Positions 1 through 12,627 of a DNA stretch of 64,000 nt are shown here, piece by piece (position 1 is the stretch's first letter; every line of letters begins with the position of its first letter). Below the pieces are notes generated by a model. The model was not told the DNA's origin, did no database searches, and was given only the letters and a program-made list of their open reading frames with translations. Made by a program: the position numbers and the translations under genes. The DNA lies in contig JAHRHY010000003.1 of NCBI GenBank assembly GCA_019671135.1, positions 2,976,001-3,040,000 of the forward strand. The letters are read 5' to 3'. Source of the stretch: Linnemannia hyalina. Taxonomy: Eukaryota > Mortierellomycota > Mortierellomycetes > Mortierellales > Mortierellaceae.

Positions 1-383
1 CTTGTTGTTCTGTCAGTTTGAGAGAAGAAGAAGGGAGGATAATAAGAAGACAACAATGGGAAACTAAACGTACAATTTTACACTCTCAAGTGAGCGTTCG
101 TTTGGCAAACGGCAACGAACAACTCCCTGTCAGGTGCTTTTCTTTCTTGGTTCCCTGCAAGTCTGCCGAAGGGATACCCCTGTAAATGGAAATGCCCATC
201 GCCCCTCCCCAATTGCAAATGAATGTCTCAGCAAAAGGTTCAGCTTATTTTATTACCGTGCACACACACAGCATCACATTTTCTTCTCTCCTACTCAGCT
301 CATCACTCCTTCTCTCTCCTTTTCTTCATTCATTTCCTCATTCTTTTCTTCGATTCCATTAACTCACTAATCTCGGATTCTGA
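1..383. other. 5' flank of the first gene
   Basis: No gene is supported here. The stretch from about 290 to 370 is CT-rich, like the DNA just upstream of most start codons in this window, and probably holds the core promoter and 5' UTR of the amine-oxidase-like gene. Confidence 0.5.
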
Positions 384-3300
384 ATGCCCTCTCAACAACC
401 ACAACCACAACTACAACTACAGCCGGGTGTGAACGAGCACCCGCTCGTCCTTCAAAAGTCGCCCTTTCACTCTCGATCCAACTCGACCTCCTCCTTCTTT
501 GCCTCCCATCCTATCCATACAACAAACACACAGACCCCTTCAACAGATCCTCTGCCTCAAAAGCGACTCCGTGTCGCGGTCATTGGCTCCGGTCTTGCGG
601 GTCTCACCGTCGGTCACCTCCTCTCGTCCCTCCACACCGACCAGGGCCATGGCGATCTCGGTGTCGATGTCCACCTCTTCGAAAAGGCACACTCCCTCGG
701 TAATTTTTCCTTACTTCCTCTCTTTACTTTTATTCGCTCGACACAAACCACTGCTTATCCTTTTTTTTACATCGTTCCATGACCCCTTGTAATTGTTCCC
801 TTCCACCCCTCGGACCTTTTCTTTTGTTCTCGCACTCGAAACCCCCAATTGTTCTCTGAAACCACAATTAGAAATTACTGGACTCATATGGCATTATTAC
901 TAACCCTCCTCTCACATTTTCGGCATATGTCCGTAATGCTCTCAAAAAACTTTGTCTTTTAGGCATGGACTCAGCTTCGCTGGCAGTGAATTGCCCATGT
1001 CAGGCATGTGCTATTGCCCAAGGACGATCTCATGGAAGTGGCAGACCAGACCAGGACCAGGACCATATCCACATTCAACCCAATGACACGCATCTCCAGC
1101 AAGGAAGGCGCATGGATGTCCCCATGAGAAGTTTCTTCCCAGGTACTTTATTATATTTTTGCTTACAACTACTACCTCCAACCTCATGCTTTATTTTTCA
1201 GTTGTGCTCTTGTTGTTGCCATCGTTGCTATTGCTGTTCTATTCCTGTCTAATTGATGTGCGAGGTCACACTGCCAAGGTGACAATGCTGTGTGCTCCCT
1301 TTCCATCCTTCTCCTTTCTGACTCCATCTTTTGTTTATTTTGACCATGGAAACTAAACACTTGTTTAACAACCATCGCATCTTGCAACCTCGTCTCTCTT
1401 TCTCCATTAGAGTACTACCCAAACTTGGTACGACTCTATCGATCGATCGGCGTGAAGTTCCGTGACGCAGAGAATACCCTCTCATGTTTCAACGTCGACA
1501 ACGACAACCATGCCGCTACAACCACCCCAAAAGTCCAGGACCCCTATCTCTCCTCAAGATCCTACAAAGCCTCCCTCACCAGCACGGTTACCTTGCCGGA
1601 TGTGCCCCCCTTCTCCATCCTTAACCCCTTCCCCTTCAGCCGTCGCGTCCTGGGATATTGTCGGATCGCCCGAGACTACCTCCGGGTTCTTTTTGTCTCC
1701 AAAGAGTTTCTTTCCAAGGGCCAAATGATGGATATTGGGAAACATCCGATCGAGTGGGGGAACGGACGAGTGGTTTCTTTAAGAGAGTTCCTAGAAGGTG
1801 GCGGGTACAGTTTTGAGTTTGCAGAATTCTTTGTGCCCCTCTTTGCCTGTATCTGTACTTGCAGTTTTGAACGCATGATGGAATACCCGGCCTGCGTTGT
1901 ACTCGAGTATGTGGCGAGGTGCATGCCCTTTGGGCGTATGCAGGTTGTTGACTCGAGCGTCAATGATGTCGCAGAGGCATTGTCGGAGAATATTCGGAGG
2001 GTACATTATGGGACCAAGATTGAGCATGTCCTTGATAGCAGGGGTAGGAAGCAACGAAGGAGGAAGGCGAGGAGGGAGGAAGGTGGTGACGATGGCCATG
2101 ATGATACCGCTGGAAATAAGGACGGGGCAGAGACGAGGGGTTCGGGGCCAGTCATATTGGTCGATTCGGATGGGCAGGAGTGGGCGTTTGATCATGTCAT
2201 TTTTGCGACGCAGGCCAATCAGGCCGCTGCCACTCTCGCAGGTGTTCAACGCAGAAAGCGATATAATGACGACGACGACGAGGATAGTGGTACCGGAAGC
2301 AATGAGAGCGACCAACTCTTGGACTCGAGGCTTTCTACCGCCGCCACCAACAGTGTCAACAACCAAGATGCCCCCCCAGTCGATTCGATCCCTCCCACAC
2401 ACCCGTTCTACGAGTCCATTAGGACCCTCTCCAAATTCCCCTACGAGCGAACCCAGGTGATTGTCCATACCGACACCACATCCTTCCTCCCAAAAGACCC
2501 CCAGGACTGGCGGCTCCTCAACATTGCCAAATCCAGCTCTGCAGATGTCCTGGCCTCACCCCTCAACCGGATCTCTAAGGAGCTCGAGCGTGAGATGGCG
2601 TTGCGGTCCAAGAAGGCCAAGTCTCCCCGCACGTCGCTTTTTTCGTTGAGGGTCTCGTCGCCTCTGAGTAAGAGCAACAGTCGGTTCCGGTTACCGCTGT
2701 CAATGAGTCGGAGAGGAAGCAGTCAACTGGGGATCACGACTAGCCATTCCCTGAGGGCACACTTCGAGGATCTGGAGGCGTCTCTCAAGGACAAGGCTGG
2801 ATTTAGAGATCCGGCGACGATGAGGAGGTATAATTCTGCCATGGCGACTCATTTGTTGAGATGGGACAAGAACGTTGCAGGAGAGGCTGGGACTCCAGTT
2901 CTGCAGACCACGAACCCCTTGTTCCCACCTCGCCTAGGGACTGTGATCGCTTCTGCGTGGTTTGAGAGGCCAGTGGTGGATCCACAGTCGATGAAGGCCC
3001 TGGACGAGCTGCATCTCCGGATGGACCGACAGACGATCCGTCGACGCCGTCATAACCGCCAACAGAATCTTCACCATGGTCATCACCAACGTACGTCTTC
3101 TACTGCCTCTCCTACTACCCGTCGCTTCTTGCAGGACAAGGACAATGAAGGCCAGGGAGGAGCAGTAAATGACGATGATGAGGAAGTGGAGGAAGAGGAG
3201 GATGTACTAGTATCGGATCGAGTCTGGTTCGTGGGCAGCTACGCCTCCCCCGGTATCCCACTCTCTGAAGGCTGTGTCGTAAGCGCCGTCCAAGTCATGG

Positions 3301-3698
3301 ACCGGATCATCGCCTCAGAACCCTCCCTCTGCCTCGCACCCTCCACCACTGCCTCCGCAGATTCCTTCCTGAAGATCGACACCGAACGCCGTCATGCCCG
3401 TCAACAACGCGAGCAGTCCGAGCAACAACAACAAAAGAAGCCAAGTGAAGGAAGGAGGAGTACAGTCAGCTCGACGTACTTTGCCGACTCGTGGAAGGAA
3501 GCGTTATGGATGGACGAGACCGATCGAAACCGTGGGCAAGTAGAAGGTACGGGAGAGAGTAAGGTGTGGAAGTCGACGAATGTGTTCGTGGAGGTTGCAT
3601 GGATGATGCTGTTGTACCTTGTTGCACTTGTCCAGTGGTGGATGGTGGTTGTGGTCGAGAGTCTTGGTGGTAGTGGGCGGCGATGGGCGCATGCGTAG
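384..3698 (+). CDS. FAD/NAD(P)-binding amine-oxidase-like protein
   Basis: Three exons are inferred: 384-699, 963-1142 and 1411-3698. All junctions are GT/AG, the phases match, and the product is 927 aa. Residues 64-73 (VAVIGSGLAG) are a Rossmann dinucleotide-binding motif after a roughly 60-residue Ser/Thr/Pro-rich leader. Exon 2 runs into exon 3 through the conserved-looking stretch MDVPMRSFFPEYYPNL. Near the C-terminus, WFVGSYASPGIPLSEG resembles the second FAD-contacting motif of flavin amine oxidases. This order fits the predicted NAD/FAD-binding oxidoreductases of the COG2907 type; the substrate is unknown. Large charged low-complexity insertions (around 2030-2120, 2260-2340 and 3040-3200) make it much longer than bacterial homologues. 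A hydrophobic segment near 3590-3660 may anchor the C-terminus in a membrane. Family assignment is firm; function is inferred only to the level of flavin oxidoreductase. Confidence 0.8.
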
Positions 3699-5373
3699 TT
3701 GTACAGCATAGACAAAAACTTGTATTTTGATAGGTAGATAGATAGATAGATAGATACCCTAAACTAAAACAGAGCCATAGAAAGAAACAGGAACAAGATG
3801 AACACCATAGCTTTTTGCCCCCCCCCCCCTCCCTCTTTACTTTAGTTGCTGACATGAGGTCATGCCGTCCCTGGACGACCGTTGCAAACAGGTAATGAAA
3901 AAGGGCATGTGGTGCTAAAAGTAAAAAGCAAACAAGAATGTTGCCAATCGTACACGTTTTGCCTCTTCGTTCATGTCCTTTTCCTATCGCGTTTTTTTTA
4001 TCTTTCATGCCTCCCTACCCTGTCATTCATAGTTGTTATGCCTGTTTTTGTTCTCACTATTTTCTTTTCGATGTCTTGTTGGGATGAGGTTATTCCCCTC
4101 CCTGGAAGCTAATAGAACTATCGCACGCGTTGGTTATTTGGTTTCAGTCATCGTCTTCTTCATGTCTCCCTGCATCCCTTGTACAGTTAGTTCGTATGAT
4201 TGAGAAGACGAGACGACAACCCCAACATGTTTTAATGTAGGCAGATATGTATGTCTACTTTTTTTTTTGTTCCCCTTGAAATAATATTGTTCAAGGGGAT
4301 CATTAAAGTGGAAGGGGTGTTATTAAAAAAAAGGGAGGCAGCATGAAAGCGAAAAGTGAATGTGGTCCCTCTTGCTCTGGTGGGGTCCCCTTTTTTCACA
4401 TATCATATCATATGTTCATACCCAGTTGCTCTCCAATGGCGCTCAAAAAAATGAGGGTTCCTTTCTGTCCAACCTGGGTGCGTGTGAGATGTTAGAAAAC
4501 AGGTTGAACACTCTTCGATCACCATTGAAGCACACGAGGCATGCACCATGAGGTAGTTTACATAGGAAAGAGGAAAGCGGAAAGGCAAGAAAGAGGGTGC
4601 AACTGGTTGGAGTTCCGTCGGCTCGTTTCTTTGTTTCTCGTAGTAGAAAAAGAAGAAAGAAAAAAAACATTCCTGTCCAGCCTTAGTTTTGGGAGATGTG
4701 GAGGTTCTCGCATGGTTACTCACTCACTCGGAGGGTAGAGCGCTGCATCTTCTTTTTTTCTTTGTTCATCTTTCTTCTCCACCGATTGCTAAGAAAGAGT
4801 TCAATGGGCAAGCTCGACATGGAGGAGATGCATGTGCATGTGGGTCAGTGTGCGGAGGTGTTCATCTAATGGTGTGGAGGAAGAGTGGGATGATTTTTTT
4901 TTGCAGTCGCGGAAATGAATATATCAGGTTTTTATGCACTAACACTGGCTATGTGAGCAGGCTGTGTGTTAGGTGTGTGTGCAATCAAGAATCAAGGTGA
5001 TATCTCTATTTTCCCTTCCTATCCAGATATACAGACATACAAGAGTGGGTGCGATCTTGGATTCTCACATGAGATAATTCGCCACTCACTTCGTCCTTTT
5101 CTCTTCATCCTTCCCTTTCCTCTTTCTTTCTCTTCTTTCTCTTCCATCCTTTTTCCGCACACTTCTTCAGCACATATATGTATTTATACCCTTCCTTCTC
5201 TCTCTCCCCTTTCTTACTTTTCACACCACAGATACCCCCTCGTCTCTCACTCTCACTTCAACAGACTAGGACAACCACAACAGCCAACAACACAAAGCAC
5301 AGACATCCAACGTCTTCAAAACTGGGCTGAACAACGAAACAAAAATCAGTCTTTTGACAACAGCAAACAGCAA
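3699..5373. other. Intergenic region with microsatellite and hairpin
   Basis: No coding sequence is supported. It holds a short TAGA microsatellite (about 3731-3755), a C-run near 3819, and a 10-bp perfect inverted repeat with a 9-nt loop at 4271-4299. The last 300 bases before 5374 are CT-rich and are probably the promoter and 5' UTR of the downstream hydrolase. An open frame runs upstream of 5374, but its composition is CT-rich and unlike a coding region, so the start was set at 5374. Confidence 0.5.
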
Positions 5374-8300
5374 ATGGTGGCGGCCGATATCCCGACAGGA
5401 GATACTCTTCCTGCTACTATAACTTCCACAACGTCTTCGTCGTCTACCCCCAGAAGCAACCAGGAGTCTCACACCCCATACCCAGACGACAACGACCATT
5501 ACTCCTACTCGTCTCCACAGGAACCTCTCCTTTCCTCCATCAATACAACAACCCGTGGACACCATACCTCTGATCATCATCACCACCACTCCCTCTATCG
5601 ATCAGCATCTTCTTCCTCCTCTTCCACATACTCCTCCACCCACTCTCCAATCTTCAACCAACAACAACCCCAATCCCCCTCCCTCTTGTCATCAGGCACG
5701 TCCTTCCTCTCGGGCTGCCTCTATTCCAGCATCGCACTCTGTTACAACCGCCTCACCGCCTGGCTCTTCCCCAACGAACCCGAACCCCTTGATCTAGCCT
5801 CGACAATCTTCTTTATCGCCCAGGTGCCCTTTATCTTCTTGGTTTTCTTGACTTGGATCCCGAGTTTTCTGGCCTGGCTTGTCGGGTGGAGGGTTAGTCA
5901 GGCCGGGGATCGAGGCAAAGGCCAAGGTATGCGCAAGTAAGTTCTTTTTTCTTTTTGTTTCTTTTTTGCCTGTAGGATGGGAAGGGCTGGTTGTCTGCTG
6001 TCTAGCTGCAGGGGAGAAGCAATTGGAGTCCTTTTCCTTTTTTTAAATTACTTTTTGGGTTGTACAGTACCGTTGCATGTCATGCATGTCATGCTTGTTT
6101 GGTTCCTATTGTTTGTTCAGGGCTCTCATTCTTGTCAAGTTCACTTTCTCTTTCATTCATTTCAGGTGGGTCATTTTTTTGGGGGTAGGGGTGGTGCAAG
6201 TGTTGTGTGGAGAGACAACGATGATAAAGAGGAATTTGTTTATTTTGGTCATAATTGTGCCCAATAGAACCTTGTTGTCCCTTTTTTTTTCCTTTTCTTT
6301 TTTGTTGACAGCAGAGTGACCACAGACGTGGGCACTCACTGGCAAATGGGAAGTGAAGAATTGAAGGAATGAGATTAGACACATAAAAAAAAAAAAACGG
6401 TCGCTAACCTTATTAATCTACCTCTTACGTACAAACTTTTCTAGGACGTGGTCATTACGATTGGCATTATCACTCTCATTCCTCCAAGCATATCTCCGTC
6501 ATGCTGACAAGTTGACGATCGAAGACTGTCAGGGTCGATCAAGGTCTATCCCCTTCATGACCGCACCCGCAGGAATCCGAGTCAATAAGATCAAGATCCC
6601 GGCGTTTCCCTTCAGGAACCGGGCAGAGTCGATTGTTTATGAGCATTTGACGGAGCAGGAGCGCGGGTGGCTTCATTGGCACAGAAAGGAGGCGGACGAT
6701 GGTGATCATTGTCAGGGAGAGGCTAACAGGTCTAAAGCCAGCCGGGAACAGGAGCAGAGAGGAGGATTGTCGGTCAAGGTGCAAAGGGAAACGGATGTGG
6801 AACTAGACATGATTCAGACCGACAGGAAGATGACTCGTAGCAAGAAGACAGGAAAGAAGGCACAGAAGGAGGACCAGTTTGCAGAGGGACTGGATGCAGA
6901 GTGGCTCGAGTATGTAGGCCCTGCCGAGACGGATGCTGACAAGGCCGAAATGACGAGCGATAACATGGCGGCGGTGCTTTATTTCCACGGAGGCGGGTAT
7001 TATACTGGATCCAAGGAGGAGCATCGTGTCCTCATTGGACCTCTCGTTCGCCGCCTCGGCAAGCACGTCCGCATCCTTACTGTAAGTCTTTTGTGCCCAT
7101 TTGTCGTCTTTGTGTTTTCTATTTTGAATATTTTAAGCTTCGATGCTGATACTTTGCTTTTGCTGGTCAATAGATCAACTATAGGTTGGCACCACAACAC
7201 CCGTTCCCGGCAGCACTGGTCGACGCATTATCATGCTACATGTGGCTTTTGTACCAATCTGTCTCCGAAACCTTCGGACTCGCCACCGCCAACCCACAAC
7301 GACCCACAGACAACTTCCAACCACGCCAAATCGTCTTCATGGGTGACTCTGCAGGAGGCGGTCTCGCCCTGGCACTAAGCCTTCTCCTCCGCGACCACGC
7401 CTCTCCCTCCATCCCACAACCCGTCAAAATCGTGACCTGGTCGCCATGGTTGGATCTCAGTCAGGCTTTACCGTCGTTCAAGGAGAATGCATTGACAGAT
7501 TGTATTCCTTATGAGGATTTCACACATTTGCATTCGGATGCTGTTGATGGGATGTTTGGGCACGTAGAGTTCCCTGAGGAAGCGCAGGAAGGTGGAAAGG
7601 TTGTGAGGCAGAGGGCGCAGGTGTATTGTCCGGATAGTTGCTTGAAGATGAAGTATGTCAGTCCGCTTTACGAGAATGACTTTTCTGGCATCCCCGACGT
7701 CCTTATCGTAAGTTCTTTTCGCCTTTTTGTCCTTGTATTGATTTGGTTGCATCAAGGAACCTTTTGCTAATTATACTTGACATTTCTAACCTCTTGCCAT
7801 TTATTTACAACGGAAAAACAAAATAGGTGTGCGGATCGGCAGAGAGGTTCGCGAACGAATGTATCCTAATGGCGAATCGACTCGAGGAACAACAACAGAC
7901 TTGCAGGATCGACATCCACGAGGACATGCCACACATCTTTCCCCTGTTCCGATTCCATCCTTCTTCTGCCGCTGCTCTTGATCGGACGAGTGCCTTTATC
8001 CGTGAGGCTGTGGCTGTGGCAGTTTCTGCGGACGATTATACCCTTGAGGCGAGTGGCCGTAATGGAAGGACTGGCAGGAATAGGAGTGATAGTGTGGTGA
8101 TTCCTATTTCGCCCTCTTCGTCTTCGGGCTCGAGTTCTGCTTCGCTTTCTCCGTTGCCTTCTCCGTCGCCTTCGCCTAGACTCGACATAGGAGAGTTGAT
8201 TGATGGTGTGGATGAGGAGGGATACTTTCAGGACGAGAGGGGAGCTCATAGGATTCGAAGGGTGGGTTCTTCGTCTTCGTTGTCGTCTGCCGGATCAAAT

Positions 8301-8753
8301 CCTACCTCTGCGACACTTCAACAGCAGCAACGGGAGCAGAGACAGAGGAAAAGACGAGAATTTGACACGCAACCTGTCCAATCCCTCAACCTCGATCTTG
8401 CAGAAGAATCTCACCACCAGAACTTGAAGACCAAGAAGAAGAAGAAGAGAACCGCCGTGAACGTGATTGACCTCTCGGGCACAAGTGTGATGAGCTACCA
8501 CAAGCAGACACGGTTCGGGACTCCCTCAGATCGAGACCGGGCACTCCAAGAAACCGAGGAGGCCGGACTTTTGGATGGTGGAAGGAGGAGGAGGAAGAGA
8601 AACAGGTTAACGCTGCAGGATGTAGTAACAGATGCGACGGTGTATGAGTGGGAGGTACTGTTGAGGCAGGGGTACATCCCTACCCGGCACTGGCCCCTTC
8701 CTCCTACTGGCGGTGGGCGTAGTAGTGTGCAGGCGCGTCGTCGTCGTGTTTAG
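5374..8753 (+). CDS. Membrane-anchored HSL-type alpha/beta hydrolase
   Basis: Four exons are inferred: 5374-5936, 6445-7081, 7174-7707 and 7827-8753, all GT/AG and in phase, giving 886 aa. The first ~135 residues are Ser/His-rich and disordered. Residues about 140-170 are strongly hydrophobic and likely a membrane anchor. The hydrolase core shows the HGGG oxyanion motif (His about 369), the family signature YRLAPQHPFPAAL, the nucleophile elbow GDSAGG (Ser about 459) and a late DMPHIF segment carrying the presumed catalytic His (about 614). These place it in the hormone-sensitive-lipase (alpha/beta hydrolase 3) family acting on esters or neutral lipids. The usual catalytic Asp position after the strand VLIVCGSAE appears to be Asn (ERFANE). 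A C-terminal extension of about 250 residues is Ser/Arg-rich and low in complexity. Substrate is unknown. Confidence 0.85.
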
Positions 8754-11700
8754 AATGTCTAGTATGAACACAAAAAAAAGCTACACAGATAAAGTTCAAA
8801 AGAGATATCGCCTTTTCTTAAAAAAACGAATGATGACGAGGAAGCGGGATATATCAATTGGGTGGTTCGATTGAGGTATATCGGGTGATCAAAGAACAAA
8901 AAGACAAAAGGAGAAAACGGCTTTTTTTTGTTTGTTTGTTAGTTTTACAAACCAGACAGGGGTTCAAGGCTTGGGTCTATGTTCATTCTTTTTGGCAGGG
9001 CCACGCGCGGTTAGACTTTCTAAGCACAAGAAATGAGCATTCGTTTGTGTTCTCTGTTGCCCTTTCTTTTTTTCATTTCGCATTTTCTTTCCATGGAAGA
9101 AACTTCCTCACTTACTACCTCACGTGGAAGGAAGGGGGGGAAGGGGATGAGGGGGGGGGGGGTGCATGTCCTTAGCCGTTTCGTCCATCCTCCTTCCCGC
9201 TGGCTGGATTTCCCTTGTCCTTCCATCCTTCTCGACCTGAACTCCCTGTGAGTGCATCGTCATTTGGTCTCAGATCGGAGGTTATTCGTCACCTCCCTTT
9301 GCTTTGTGGGTTGTCTGAAATGGTAAGAAGTGTTTTTATTTTCAGTGACACCTTTTCCCTTCACGAACTATCTGAGCTGCGGGGAGGAAGGGGGTGGAAA
9401 GGGGCGCCCAGCAGCGAAGGAGAGCGAAGACCGGTAATGGTCTTGGTGGGTCATCTGACTTTTCTGTGAGGGGAGGGGTTTGTCTTACCCAGGAGTTGTT
9501 GTTTATGTGTGTTAAAGAGTGTCGTCGAGGGGGTGGTGGCGTAACTGTTTGTTCTACGATCGAGATGGGCTAGGGCCTGGGCAATGCAAGAAGGAAGGTG
9601 TAGAAGAACGTGTGAAGAAGGGTGAGGAGTGAATACCGAGGGATGATATTTGTGGGCGTGAGAAAAGTAAACAAAGTACTCTTTGCAAAGGGCATTTGTA
9701 CTGTACCTTTTAGTTTGTAGAAAAAAAAATGTGGGAGAAGAAAGAGGTAGGTCGCACAAACAGAAAACAAAGCAGACAGCTCTTGCGGATTAACGTTTTC
9801 ATTTCATGTCAAGAAAAAGAAGAATGAGAAGGACCTAGCCCCTCTTCACAGTTGTTGTTGACGGGGTCAATGAACCTACGTGTAGTTTGCAAGAGTTGAT
9901 GCTTAAATGGTTGAAATGCCCCTGTCCACTTGACCTTTCTTTCGACCCATCTAGAGCGTCAAGGATGGGCGTAAAGGCAAAATGGAACCGCTTGCTAAAC
10001 AAAAAAAAGCCCAATTGGTACCTCTCCCTTTCTTCAACCCCTTGTCATTCATGTCATTTTCAGGTCCTGTCATTTTCATTTTTCGCTTTTCTTAAACATA
10101 TCCACTGTAACGGGCGAACAGCCCAGCCCAGCCCAGTCACCCCCCTACCCCTCAGGGCCGACATTCTCAGTCATTCATCATGAATGTCATCATTGAGGCA
10201 ATTAACAACCGCTTACGCCTCGTCCTTTAACAATGATCAAGAAACGCCGATTACCCTACATGTCAATCCGTTGTCTGCTGGACTTTTTTTTCCCTCATCA
10301 TCTCGAACAGGTTTCCTTTTCGCCACAATCTTCTATTTTATATCCTTTGGCGCTCGGGTGGTGCATATGCACTCAGTTGCTCCTTCACCGTGAGGTGTTT
10401 TTTGAGGCTTTTTTTTCGTTATTTTGGGAGATGGGCAGGGGCACAATTATGAACATAAGAGAACGAGACTGGGCTGAATAAGGGAGGTAATATGCAATAG
10501 GAAGTAGAAGAGCGAATCATCTATGCACTTTATTACAAAATAAGAATGAAGCATTGCTCGGCAGGCCAAAGAGGTAGACTATTGAGAAAGAGATGGACAA
10601 AGATGGACAAGGAGTATGATAGGATAGACGGGTCAATTACTCCGCATTATTTTTTCCACATCGTGGTGGCCCTGACCCTTTTGAAAGGTGTGGTGGTGGG
10701 ATGTATGAGTATATGACAGGTACATACATCAGCATCCATATCCACATCCTTATCCCCTAAAGGTAGAAAGAAAAAACGCATAGACAACACTGCGCTCCTT
10801 GCTCTGTTTACTTTGCGTGCTCAACCACCAAGCAAACAAAGGGTAAAGGCGCTCGTTTCCTGTCGTTCGCATATAGCGATGCGGTTTTCTTTGTTCCCAT
10901 GCCAACTTCAGAACTGTCGTCGTTCCATTTTCTTCTATTACGTTTTTTTTTAATTCTCTTCCTTACTTCCTCATTTCTCTTTCTGACGGTACTCCCTTTG
11001 TGTGGTCCTGTTTACCAGCAGCAGGTGTGTTGCAAAAATAGACCTTCATTGAATTCAATTGAATCGAGTACTCTATTATTTGTTATTATCTTTGCTCACT
11101 GTCCATCAGATTATTTCAGTATGTCTGTTCCCTTCGAATCTTCCCCCGCCTTTGCGTGAACCCTCGGGTTTGGGTTTGACGAAGCAGGCAAACAGTCGGT
11201 CAGCAAAAAAAAAAAAAAAGGTGTGAGCACTTACTCAGTGAGGTTGGGAAGGGAAAGGGGAATAACGCCATTCGACATGACATGATGATGGGTTCGTACA
11301 GTACACTCGATGTACTGTGCACAAACAAACAAACTAAACAACAACAAACATAAACAAAGGCAGAGAGAGAGACAGAGAGGAGCAAAAAGGAAGGGAAGGG
11401 AAGGGAAGAGAGGGATCTATACCCGCTTTCTGGCTTTCTTTTTTATCCCTTGGAGCGAGCAAGCAGCAAGGACGAACGACGGCATTGATACAACAATGCT
11501 AGCTAGCGACCATTGTTCGTTGTTGATGAGGACCAGGGTCTGTTTTGTTTCGTTTGTTTGTTCGAGAGGAGAAAAGGTGAGACTGATTGAATAATGATAT
11601 AGAAATAGAACTGATAAGCTCTATTCAATAATGACACAAATGCAATTCTTAACTTGTGTTGCTGATCAACCCCGAGAACGTATTCGCTGGCTTTTTTGTT

Positions 11701-12627
11701 TGTTGGTTGCAACTGTGTATATGTTTTTCTGTGTGGTCCAATCTGCTGCCAGCTGGTGCCCACGCACTCTGCCTGTTTCATTCAGACTCTATCTTTTACC
11801 TTCTTGTTCAGGATCTCGGTGCGTGTGCTCCATCCCTCTGTTTCCCTGCTCCCCTGCTCCCCTTCTCAAAGAACGGAAGAGGATCAATTGATCACCATCC
11901 CTCCGCCGTCCTCCGATGATGACGATGATCGTTGTCCAGTGACACATATGGCCGTCCCATCCCGGCACTCTTTTCATACATTCATTCTTCTCTCTGTCTT
12001 TGCTTATGCTTTGTTGTTGTTGCTTGCTGTTGTTTGTTTGTTTGTTTGTTTGTTTGTTTGTTTGTGTACCAGTGCAGAGAGAGAGAGAGATACAGAAAGA
12101 GAGAGAAAAGACTGTGTGCGAGTACGAGTGTGTCCGTTCTTCTTTTTTCCCTTCTTTTCTTCTCTCTCTCAACTTCCGCCCTTTGTTTGTCTTCCTCTTT
12201 TCCCCTTTCCTCACTCTCTCCGCCTCCTTCCTTTTATTTCGCACCTCTCTCTCTTACCTTCTCACTTCTTTTCTTTCCTTTCCTTTTCTTTCCTTTTCTT
12301 TTCTTTTCATCATCCATCCCTCTCTCTCACCATCATCCCCAGCCCACCTCTCACACTCTTACCCTTCATTCACCTCTCTCTCTTTCCTATTCATTCTCTC
12401 CCTGTCCCGTGACCATTCCCACTCAAGCCTCTCTCTCTCACTCTCTTTTCCCTCATCGACACCTCCTATTCCTCTATTGGTCACTTCTTCCCTTCTCTCC
12501 CTTCCACTCACACTCACGCACTCTCCCAAAATACACTCAAACATAAACTCATACACATTTGATAACAAACAACCATCCCATCCTGCCCTCACCCTTTTAA
12601 CAGCAACCGACGAGTAGTACAGCAACA
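8754..12627. other. Long intergenic region, CT-rich at its right end
   Basis: I see no supportable gene. Open frames are short and compositionally skewed. A TTTG/GTTT microsatellite lies near 12032-12064. The region should contain the 3' end of the hydrolase transcript and the promoter of the zinc-cluster factor. Confidence 0.5.
12125..12545 (+). promoter_or_regulatory. Pyrimidine-rich tract upstream of the zinc-cluster gene
   Basis: About 400 bases of almost pure C/T on the plus strand end some 80 bases before the ATG at 12628. Similar tracts precede the VTC4 and syntaxin genes, so this is likely a core promoter or 5' UTR feature. The open frames across it in all three phases encode Ser/Leu/Pro/Phe repeats and are composition artefacts. 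Confidence 0.4.

Noticed and set aside
4715..4760. D-arm-like GGGTAGAGCGCTGC sequence
   Set aside because: No anticodon stem or T arm follows within tRNA distance.
11696..12617. Long overlapping open frames in three phases upstream of the zinc-cluster gene
   Set aside because: All are products of a C/T-only tract and encode Ser/Leu/Phe/Pro strings; none has a domain or a sensible start.
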